64,000 nucleotides of DNA from a bacterium (lineage in GTDB: Bacteria > Desulfobacterota > Binatia > HRBIN30 > CADEER01), in the NCBI GenBank assembly GCA_019637795.1, contig JAHBUY010000001.1:62001-126000 (forward strand), read 5' to 3'. The number at the start of each line of letters is the position of its first letter. Position 1 is the first letter of the stretch. The translations under genes were made by a program, and so were the position numbers. The notes below the pieces were generated by a model. That model searched no databases and had not been told where the DNA came from. It saw nothing but the letters and a program-made list of their open reading frames with translations. This document shows positions 8,971 to 14,904 of this stretch, in pieces.

Positions 8971-9783
8971 CTACGGCAGCGCCGCCAGCCGCTGCGGCGG
9001 CGCGAGCGAGCCGGGCGCGGCGCACCACGGCACGAGCGGCGACTGCCGCGCCGCCGCCCGGCGCAGCCGCGCCGCGGCGATGCGCAGCCGTAGACTGGCC
9101 GTCGGCTCCGCGGCGGGGTCGACGGCGGCGCCATCGGGCGGCGCGTCCGTCTCCAGCGCGAGCAGGGAGGCGCGGGCGAAATGCAGGCAGCCGGCGGTGT
9201 CGGTCGCCACGGCGCAGCCAGCGAGCACCCGTTCGGCGTAATCCAAGCGGCGGTCGACCTCGTCGTCCGCCCATCGACCCGCGTCGAGGTCGGCCGGCGA
9301 GAGATCGCTCGGCAGCTCGGCCAGGAGGGCCGCGGCGAAGTCGGCCGGCGGGTCGTCGACGGTCATGGTGCCGGTCGGCGTGTCGACCAGTCGCCGCCAG
9401 CCGAGGCGCACGGCGCGACGGGCGGACGTCCAGAGGATCTCCGCGTGCGCGCCGCGGATCAGATGGATGACGGTGGCGCCGGCGACGCGGCGCGCACCGA
9501 CGGCGCACCGCTCGCGCGGACGCGCCGCGCAGGCGCTGGCGCGCCGCGCGTAGCCCTCGAGCTCGTGGCGCAGCCACGCGGCATCGCCGACCTCGTCGAT
9601 ATCGGCATAGGCGCCGACCGCCGATTCCACCCGCTCGTAGCGACGCGGCTCCTGATGGTCGCCGACCATCGCCGGGCGCTCCGGCGAACCGATGATGAAG
9701 CGGCCGCGCGGACTGGCGTCGCGCGCCAAGGGCGCGACCGGCGCGGCCAGCGCGAGCAAAGCGAGAATCGCCGTCGGCAACAT
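8971..9783 (-). CDS. exported protein of unknown function
   Basis: The protein has 270 residues with a short hydrophobic signal sequence (LPTAILALLALAAPVAPLA). The start ATG has an AGGAGG about ten bases upstream. The mature protein is Ala/Arg-rich and mostly helical by eye, with conserved-looking blocks ERVESAVGAYADIDEVGDAAW and a C-rich stretch (SACAARPRERCAVGARR). I do not recognise a family or catalytic motif. The four cysteines in the mature part (two in that C-rich stretch, then ERVLAGCAVATDTAGC) could form disulfides in the periplasm. It is an isolated gene between ssb and a SemiSWEET transporter. Confidence 0.6.
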   Translation of the reverse strand: MLPTAILALLALAAPVAPLARDASPRGRFIIGSPERPAMVGDHQEPRRYERVESAVGAYADIDEVGDAAWLRHELEGYARRASACAARPRERCAVGARRVAGATVIHLIRGAHAEILWTSARRAVRLGWRRLVDTPTGTMTVDDPPADFAAALLAELPSDLSPADLDAGRWADDEVDRRLDYAERVLAGCAVATDTAGCLHFARASLLALETDAPPDGAAVDPAAEPTASLRLRIAAARLRRAAARQSPLVPWCAAPGSLAPPQRLAALP

Positions 9784-9870
9784 CGGGAAGGTCCTCCTGT
9801 CGACCAGGAGACGCGATCACCGGTGGCGTCCTCAAGAACGCGCGATATCGATGTGCCGCCTCGGCGCGCA

Positions 9871-9907
9871 GGCTCGATCGCGCGCGGCGACCGCGGACGA
9901 TCGAGCC
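9871..9907. repeat. perfect 10-bp inverted repeat
   Basis: GGCTCGATCG (9871-9880) and CGATCGAGCC (9898-9907) are exact reverse complements separated by 17 bases, in the 221-base gap between two divergent genes. It could be an operator or a transcript hairpin; no promoter was recognised beside it. Confidence 0.5.
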
Positions 9908-10004
9908 GACGCCTGACGGCGGCGCGGAGCCGCACGCCTCCCGGCCGGGCACAGAGCGAGCGACGGTTGCCTTCTCGCCCGCGCTGTGGCGCTGTCGGAT
10001 CGGC

Positions 10005-10262
10005 ATGGACCCGCTCACCGCCCTCGGCCTCACCGCCGCCACGCTGACCACCTGCTCGTTCGTACCGCAGCTCACCAAGGTGTGGCGGACGAAGTCCGCG
10101 GCGGACCTGTCCTACGGCATGTTCACCGCCTTCAGCATCGGCATCCTGCTGTGGCTCCTCTACGGGGTGCTGCGCGCCGACGTGCCGGTGATCATCGCCA
10201 ACGCGGTGACCCTGGTGCTGAGCGTTGCGATCCTGGTGTTGAAGGGACGCTACGACCGCTGA
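10005..10262 (+). CDS. SemiSWEET sugar transporter
   Basis: The protein has 85 residues with three predicted membrane helices, the size of bacterial SemiSWEETs, which work as homodimers. The PQ-loop motif lies in the first helix (CSFVPQLTKVWRTKSA), followed by the conserved LSYGMFTAF and a helix with LWLLYGVL. These proteins move small sugars such as sucrose or glucose down their gradient through the inner membrane. There is no obvious Shine-Dalgarno before the ATG. The neighbours do not indicate a substrate. Confidence 0.9.
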   Translation: MDPLTALGLTAATLTTCSFVPQLTKVWRTKSAADLSYGMFTAFSIGILLWLLYGVLRADVPVIIANAVTLVLSVAILVLKGRYDR

Positions 10263-10270
10263 GCGCGCGC

Positions 10271-11464
10271 TCAGGTGAGCAGCGCGCGGACGCCGCGCGC
10301 CCGCACGGCGCGCCGCCAGGCGTCCTCGATCTCGGCGTGCGAGAGCCCCGCCACCATGCGCTCCGCCTCATCCGGGGTCGGAAAACCCCAGAGCGCGCTC
10401 TCGGCGAGGGCCACCGCCAGGTCCAGGCGGCTGTCGGCGAGCACGGCATAGCGGTAGCGCAACTTCTTGCGGGCGCGGTCGAGCTCATCGGCGCCGAAGC
10501 CCTCGTCGGCGGCGCGCCGGCAGGTGTCCTCGACGGCGCGGGCGAGCCGGGCGGCGCGGCTGCGGGCACCGCTGGCGGCGACGACCGCGCAGGCCCAGTC
10601 CGGCCCCCATTCGAGGTGGGCGCCGACCTCGTAGCTCAGGCCGAGGCGCTCGCGCAGCTCCTGGAAGAGGCGACTGTCGGGATCGGCGCCGACGATGTCG
10701 ACGGCGACGCCGGTGGCGAGCAGCGTGCGCGGCGCCGAATCGACCGGCATCAACAGCGTCAGGTACGCCTGGCTGCTGTCGCGGTCGCGCACGCGCACGC
10801 TGCCGCCCAGGCCGTGCCGCACGGGCATCACCGCGGGCGGCTCGCCCGGCGAGCCGCAATGGAAGTGGCGCCGGACGGCGGCGCGCACGCGCGCCTCGGT
10901 GGCGCCGCCGACCACGGCGAGCACGGTGTTGGCATGGGTCAGGCGTCGCCGGAGAAAGCGGGCGACGTCCGTCGGCCGGATGCGCGCCACGCTGGCGATC
11001 GTTCCCGCCACCGGATGCGCCAGCGCGCCGCCGAACATGCGTCCCCAGGCGCGGCGGTAGACGCGCTCGGCGGGATCGTCGAGGCGGCCGCGGATCTCCT
11101 CCATCACCACCCGCTGCTCCTTGCGCAGCCGGCGCTCGTCCACCGCGGTGCGGTAGAACTGCTCGGCGAGCAGCGCCAGGGCCTCGTCGAGATCCTCGTT
11201 GAACACCTCGAAGGTGAGCGAGATGTCCTCGTAGCCGGTGTCGGCGTTGTGTTCGCCCCCGAGCTCGGCGGCGCGGCGATTGAGCGCCACCTGGTCCAGG
11301 GCGTCGGTGCCCTGGAAGAGCATGTGCTCGGCGAGGTGGGCGAGGCCGGCGTGCCGGCCATCGCAGCGCGCGCCAGCGCGGACGGTGAGGGCGATCGCGG
11401 TGAGGCGTCCCGGCTCGTGCCGGTGCACCACGCGCAGGCCGCGCACGCGGAAGCGATGCGTCAT
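10271..11464 (-). CDS. M16 family zinc metallopeptidase
   Basis: The protein has 397 residues and two M16-type halves. The first half carries the inverted zinc motif HLAEH (HxxEH) in the context AGLAHLAEHMLFQGT, with the downstream glutamate in EQRVVMEEI. The second half has the usual LFQELRERLGLSYEVGAHLEW segment. M16 peptidases cleave peptides inside a clamshell chamber; bacterial homologues may clear signal or transit peptides. The sequence diverges from the second M16 gene in this window (53989-55245), and both keep the active site. It is the last gene of a leftward group after pyrE. Confidence 0.88.
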   Translation of the reverse strand: MTHRFRVRGLRVVHRHEPGRLTAIALTVRAGARCDGRHAGLAHLAEHMLFQGTDALDQVALNRRAAELGGEHNADTGYEDISLTFEVFNEDLDEALALLAEQFYRTAVDERRLRKEQRVVMEEIRGRLDDPAERVYRRAWGRMFGGALAHPVAGTIASVARIRPTDVARFLRRRLTHANTVLAVVGGATEARVRAAVRRHFHCGSPGEPPAVMPVRHGLGGSVRVRDRDSSQAYLTLLMPVDSAPRTLLATGVAVDIVGADPDSRLFQELRERLGLSYEVGAHLEWGPDWACAVVAASGARSRAARLARAVEDTCRRAADEGFGADELDRARKKLRYRYAVLADSRLDLAVALAESALWGFPTPDEAERMVAGLSHAEIEDAWRRAVRARGVRALLT

Positions 11465-11479
11465 CGACGATGGGGGGAG

Positions 11480-12103
11480 TCAGGCCGCGCCGCTGCCGAG
11501 GAAGTCCAGGGCGCGGTCGATGTCGGCGGCGGGCACCGCGCCGAGGGCGCGCAGGTGCGCGAGCAGGCTGCGGACGTCGAGCACGCTGTGCAGACGCAGG
11601 CCGGCGGCGGCCAGCGCGGCGGTGGCGCCGTCGCTGCGATCGACGATCACCAGCACGTCCTCGACCACCAGGCCGGCGTCGCGAAACGGCGTCACCGCCT
11701 CGAGCTTGGCGCCGCCGCTGGTCACCACGTCGTCGACCATGAGCGCGCGCTCGCCGGGCGCGTACTCGCCCTCGATGAGCCTCTTGGTTCCGTACGCCTT
11801 CGCCTCCTTGCGCACGTAGATCATCGGCCGCTCGGCGACCAGCGACATCGCCACCGCCAGCGGCAGTCCGGCGTAGGGGAGGCCGGCGATGCGGTCGTAC
11901 CGCAGGTCGGCGGCGCGCTGCAGCAGCGCCCGCGCGATCCGCGCCAGCGCCGCTGGATGCGAAACGAGGACGCGCATGTCGAGGTAGAACGGCGAACGCC
12001 GGCCGTCCTTCAGCGTGAACTCGCCGAAGCGCACGACGCCGATGCGGTGCAACAGCTCGCTGAGCTCGCGCGCGACGACCGCTTCCTGATCTGCTCGCTG
12101 CAT
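11480..12103 (-). CDS. pyrE: orotate phosphoribosyltransferase
   Basis: The protein has 207 residues. The PRPP-binding loop is LMVDDVVTSGGA, and the catalytic flexible loop is YVRKEAKAYGTKRLIEG. The N-terminal FGEFTLKDGRRSPFYLDMR matches PyrE. The enzyme joins orotate and PRPP to give orotidine 5'-monophosphate in de novo pyrimidine synthesis. It lies between an isochorismatase-like hydrolase and an M16 peptidase on the same strand, with gaps of 51 and 15 bases, so co-transcription is likely. No other pyrimidine gene is near. Confidence 0.95.
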   Translation of the reverse strand: MQRADQEAVVARELSELLHRIGVVRFGEFTLKDGRRSPFYLDMRVLVSHPAALARIARALLQRAADLRYDRIAGLPYAGLPLAVAMSLVAERPMIYVRKEAKAYGTKRLIEGEYAPGERALMVDDVVTSGGAKLEAVTPFRDAGLVVEDVLVIVDRSDGATAALAAAGLRLHSVLDVRSLLAHLRALGAVPAADIDRALDFLGSGAA

Positions 12104-12154
12104 CAGAGCGCTCCTTCGCCTACCGGCGGCGGCGGCGCAAGACCGGGGCGCGGG

Positions 12155-12712
12155 CTACTTGATGAGCCGGTGGATCGCCTTGAAGCGCGGCGACTCGGCG
12201 CTGCGCACCCATTCGAGGCAGACCATCTCGACGCTCGCCGGGACCGCGCCGGAGCCGACCATCTTCTCCCAACCCGCGCGCAGGTCCAGCGCATGCCGGG
12301 CGGAGATGGCATCGAGCGGCACGTGGACCTGATGCCCGCGCGCCAGCAGGTCGTGCACGGTCTGGCTGACGCACGCCTGCGCCTCGATGCCGCAGACGAC
12401 GATCTGGCTCCGGGCGAGGGCATCGACGGCGGCGACGAAGCGCGGTTGGCCGCAACAGCTCATCGACAGCTTCTCGATCACCGGCGTGCCCGGCGGCAGC
12501 GCCTCGGCGACTTCCCGCTGCGTGCGGCCGAGGCCCTTGGGGTACTGCTCGGTCACCAGCACCGGCACCTCCATCACCGCCGCGGCCGCGATCAGCGTGC
12601 GCACGCCGCGCACCATGCGCTCGTGTTCGACGGTGCGGCCGCGATAACTCTCCTGCACGTCGATGACGACCAGGGCGCTGCGCGCCGCGTCCAGCATGCG
12701 GGGATGCGTCAT
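12155..12712 (-). CDS. isochorismatase-like cysteine hydrolase
   Basis: The protein has 185 residues. The family's catalytic triad is visible: Asp18 in ALVVIDVQES, Lys in VIEKLSMSCC and Cys in CGIEAQACVSQT. The EQYPKGLG and IEAQACV blocks place it closest to the ISOC2-type branch (isochorismatase-domain 2 proteins), whose substrate is unknown. No siderophore or nicotinamide genes are nearby to hint at isochorismate or nicotinamide as substrate. It probably starts the transcript that continues into pyrE. Confidence 0.85.
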   Translation of the reverse strand: MTHPRMLDAARSALVVIDVQESYRGRTVEHERMVRGVRTLIAAAAVMEVPVLVTEQYPKGLGRTQREVAEALPPGTPVIEKLSMSCCGQPRFVAAVDALARSQIVVCGIEAQACVSQTVHDLLARGHQVHVPLDAISARHALDLRAGWEKMVGSGAVPASVEMVCLEWVRSAESPRFKAIHRLIK

Positions 12713-12729
12713 GGCTCGGCCGGCGCAGT

Positions 12730-12749
12730 CGCGCCGCCGCGGCGGCGCG
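12730..12749. terminator. 20-base perfect GC palindrome
   Basis: An exact palindrome of only C and G occupies the 72-base gap between the gene at 12785 and the isochorismatase-like gene. As RNA it would fold into a strong stem; no T-tract follows. Confidence 0.35.
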
Positions 12750-12784
12750 CGAGGCGATCGCTCATCGTCGCAGACGGCCGGCGG

Positions 12785-13450
12785 TCAGCGGTAGAGGACG
12801 CGGCCGTACTGCTGCACCGGCAGCGGCAACCCACGCGGCAGGAAGGGCGCGAGAGCGGGGCCGACTCCTGGTCGATCCCAGCGGTGGTAGGCGTATGGGC
12901 CGGCGCGATCGATCGCGAATTGGTCCTGGAGGAGCATGCGCAGCGTCTGATGGCGCGAGCGTCCGCCGTCGAAGCCGGTGGTGACGAACGGGTAGTAGCC
13001 CCCGGGCCAGGCGCCGTACGGTCCCCAGCCGGAGCCAGCGTCGGTGGCGTGCGCGGTTGCGACCGCGAGCGGACCGATGATCTCCACCGCGCCACCCGAG
13101 GCGGCACCGCCGCCACCGCCGGCGCCGATCGCGCCGCCTGAACCGACCGCCGACAGCAGATCGAGCCCGGCGGCCAGACCAGCGCGATAGGCTTGGTCGA
13201 GCTGGGCGATGTCCGATGCGACCGCGGCGGCCTGCGGAGCCGGCGCGGGGGCTTCCCCGGCGACGGCGGGAAGGGGCTGCGCGACCGCGGCCTCGCCGCG
13301 CACCAGCACCTCGGCCGTCGACTCGCTGGGCACCGCGTCGGGGCGGTTGGTGAAGTGACGGACGCCGTCGGCGTCGCGCCAGACCAAGATGTCGGCGCGC
13401 ATCGACGACGCCGCCAGCAGCGTCATCGCGACGATCAGCCACCCTCGCAT
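12785..13450 (-). CDS. exported DUF4124-like protein
   Basis: The protein has 221 residues with a signal peptide cleaved near SMRA-DIL. Residues ~21-40 (ILVWRDADGVRHFTNRPD) match the pattern of the DUF4124 domain, a small periplasmic module of unknown role. The middle is an Ala/Pro linker followed by a Gly-rich run. The C-terminal third is rich in Gly, Tyr and Trp (WGPYGAWPGGYYPF). The ATG lies only six bases after a strong -10 box and has no ribosome-binding site, so the mRNA is predicted to be leaderless. Function unknown. Confidence 0.72.
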   Translation of the reverse strand: MRGWLIVAMTLLAASSMRADILVWRDADGVRHFTNRPDAVPSESTAEVLVRGEAAVAQPLPAVAGEAPAPAPQAAAVASDIAQLDQAYRAGLAAGLDLLSAVGSGGAIGAGGGGGAASGGAVEIIGPLAVATAHATDAGSGWGPYGAWPGGYYPFVTTGFDGGRSRHQTLRMLLQDQFAIDRAGPYAYHRWDRPGVGPALAPFLPRGLPLPVQQYGRVLYR

Positions 13451-13456
13451 GGCCGG

Positions 13457-13486
13457 ATTCTAGGCGGGCGGCCGGAGACCTGGCAA
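13457..13486 (-). promoter_or_regulatory. sigma-70 promoter giving a leaderless transcript
   Basis: Minus strand TTGCCA (13486-13481), 18 bases, then TAGAAT (13462-13457), five of six -10 consensus bases. Only six bases separate TAGAAT from the ATG at 13450, so transcription should begin at or next to the start codon. Confidence 0.65.
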
Positions 13487-13550
13487 CAGGCGAAGCAGGC
13501 GCGGTGCTCGCCCTGGCGTGACGGCGACGCCGTCGCTCACGCGGCGGCGA

Positions 13551-13841
13551 TCAGTCGTGCCCGCTCGACAGCATCCACCAGAAGAACCAGATCGCCCACG
13601 CGACGGCGGCCACCAGCAGGAGTCCGCCAGCGTTCGACTGGCGCCGCCAGTCCGGGTCGGGCTGCGCGGCGCTGGCCGGGCGACGCACCGGCCGGCCGGT
13701 CAGGCCCTCGGGATCGACGCTGACGACGCGACAGTTCTCGAGGCCGCTCTGCTTGAGCTGCTCCTCCACGGCGGCCCGAGCGGCCGATGGCGTGTCGCCA
13801 TCGACGCCGTTCACGTAGATCGTCGCGCGGTATCTGGGCAT
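13551..13841 (-). CDS. small membrane-anchored protein of unknown function
   Basis: I take the ATG at 13841 (96 residues), with GAGG just upstream; the frame stays open further up, but that stretch contains the promoter at 13877-13906. Residues 1-45 look like a compact alpha/beta domain (PRYRATIYVNGVDGDTPSAARAA, then CRVVSVDPEG). A polar linker follows. Residues ~70-92 form one membrane helix (GGLLLVAAVAWAIWFFWWML), so the C-terminus is anchored. I do not recognise a family. Confidence 0.6.
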   Translation of the reverse strand: MPRYRATIYVNGVDGDTPSAARAAVEEQLKQSGLENCRVVSVDPEGLTGRPVRRPASAAQPDPDWRRQSNAGGLLLVAAVAWAIWFFWWMLSSGHD

Positions 13842-13876
13842 GTCCTCGGCCGGTCGAAAATGCTGTGCCTCCTGCC

Positions 13877-13906
13877 AGGCTAGAACCCGCCGGGCGCAAG
13901 AATCAA
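13877..13906 (-). promoter_or_regulatory. candidate sigma-70 promoter for the small membrane protein
   Basis: Minus strand TTGATT (13906-13901), 18 bases, TAGCCT (13882-13877). The expected transcript starts near 13870, about 30 bases before the ATG. Confidence 0.5.
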
Positions 13907-14078
13907 GCACGCCGCCGCCGCCACGCGCGATCATCTCGAGCGAACCCGGCGCGACGGCGATCACCTCGCATGCGGCGGCGCCGTCCGCGGCGCACGCCAT
14001 GCGGCCGGCCCGCGACGATCCCCGCGCCGATGGCGCGCTCGCCTCGGCGCGGCGCCGGACCGATCCGCTGATGCGGCG

Positions 14079-14288
14079 CTACGCCTGCCCCTCGGGCGCG
14101 ACGTTGAGATTGAGCAGGGCGAAGAACAGCTCGTCGAGCGAATCGTAGCGCAGCCACTTCGGCGTCTCCGGCGTCAGGTCGATCGGATCCATGCTCCACC
14201 CGAGTCCTTCGTCGCCATAGACGGGGAAAACCTCCAGCCCGACCTTCAGGAGATGCGTGCTGACGGGCTCGACTGCTCGCTGTCTCAT
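14079..14288 (-). CDS. small protein of unknown function behind a sigma-54 promoter
   Basis: The protein has 69 residues; the start at 14288 is preceded by GGAGGAAGCG, a good ribosome-binding site. It is acidic and Leu-rich (STHLLKVGLEVFPVYGDEG, then WLRYDSLDELFFALLNLNV) with no membrane helix or signal sequence, so it is probably cytosolic. I do not recognise it. A -24/-12 element of sigma-54 type (14319-14334) lies about 30 bases upstream of the start codon, with a dyad at the usual enhancer distance. It is divergent from the prkA-yeaH-spoVR operon, whose E. coli counterpart yeaGH belongs to the NtrC/sigma-54 response, so a role in nutrient stress is a reasonable guess. Confidence 0.6.
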   Translation of the reverse strand: MRQRAVEPVSTHLLKVGLEVFPVYGDEGLGWSMDPIDLTPETPKWLRYDSLDELFFALLNLNVAPEGQA

Positions 14289-14318
14289 CGCTTCCTCCAT
14301 TGCCCGATGAGAATTTTG

Positions 14319-14334
14319 AGCAGGATGCGTGCCA
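14319..14334 (-). promoter_or_regulatory. sigma-54 type -24/-12 promoter
   Basis: Minus strand TGGCACG (14334-14328), CATC, CTGCT (14323-14319). The -24 block is a perfect consensus, the -12 block has four of five bases including the invariant GC, and GG and GC are ten bases apart as required. Transcription would start ~20 bases before the ATG at 14288. Confidence 0.6.
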
Positions 14335-14427
14335 CGGCCGTTGCGCGCCCGACCGATCACTCCGCGGCCGAAAGCCGGCGTCGCAGTCGCGTCATTGATC
14401 GATCGCTGCCACCCGGCATGCTCGATG

Positions 14428-14444
14428 TTGTGACATCGTGACAA
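14428..14444. promoter_or_regulatory. possible enhancer-binding site (imperfect dyad)
   Basis: TTGTGACATCGTGACAA is a 17-base imperfect palindrome (six of eight pairs match) about 95-115 bases upstream of the sigma-54 element, where bacterial enhancer-binding proteins usually bind. Confidence 0.35.
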
Positions 14445-14619
14445 AACTCGCCCACGAAGCGCGCAGCATCTGTGCACCGCAATGCGCCGCGCGTTGCGCC
14501 GGCGAGGATCGGCGTTGCGGCGCGCGGGTTGCTGCAGGCCCGTCGCATGGTGACGCGCGCGCGGCGCCGATCGGCGCAGCGAGAAATTGGTGACGCACCA
14601 ACATCTGGTGAGATTGAGT

Positions 14620-14649
14620 TTGACTCGCCACAATTTCTAGTGGTAGCGT
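14620..14649 (+). promoter_or_regulatory. sigma-70 promoter for prkA-yeaH-spoVR
   Basis: TTGACT (14620-14625), 18 bases, TAGCGT (14644-14649). The predicted transcript starts near 14656, leaving a ~250-base untranslated leader. A CACCA-N5-TGGTG inverted repeat sits ten bases upstream of the -35 box. Confidence 0.6.
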
Positions 14650-14824
14650 CCGCCCACGTCGATGGCATCCACCATGGAGCACACGTGAAGGCCGCAGCAT
14701 CGGTCTCCGTTCTCCACCTCCGCCCTGCCTCGCTTCGTTCCTCTCTCCATCCTCGTCAACGAACCCTTGCAACAGGGCGTTCGCCCCGGATGCTTGATGA
14801 CGTGAGGAGTCACCGCACCGTGGA

Positions 14825-14858
14825 CTGATTGACGCGCACAATCAGGTGGCCGGCCACC
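14825..14858 (+). repeat. paired inverted repeats in the prkA leader
   Basis: CTGATT-N9-AATCAG (14825-14845) is followed directly by a 14-base perfect palindrome (14845-14858) that shares one base with it. Both lie ~50-80 bases before the prkA start and would fold in the mRNA leader. Confidence 0.45.
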
Positions 14859-14904
14859 AGGACGAGGTTGGGAGGCGGTGCCCTTCCGGCAAAGGAGTGG
14901 GGTT

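Larger units (their letters stand above)
14289..14904. other. 616-base regulatory region between divergent genes
   Basis: No gene is seen. The stretch holds, leftward, a sigma-54 element (14319-14334) and a possible enhancer dyad (14428-14444). Rightward, it holds a CACCA-N5-TGGTG repeat (14596-14610), a sigma-70 promoter (14620-14649) and a ~250-base leader with paired inverted repeats (14825-14858) before prkA. Confidence 0.6.

Noticed and set aside
9986..13141. 1051-codon open frame on the plus strand
   Set aside because: It runs antisense through the M16 peptidase, pyrE and isochorismatase-like genes and is repetitive Arg/His/Gly; those three minus-strand genes have clear motifs.
14840..14870. 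GG-N10-GC spacing at 14822-14835 as a sigma-54 promoter for prkA
   Set aside because: Only the spacing fits; TGGACTG and ACGCG are poor matches, and a good sigma-70 promoter exists upstream.
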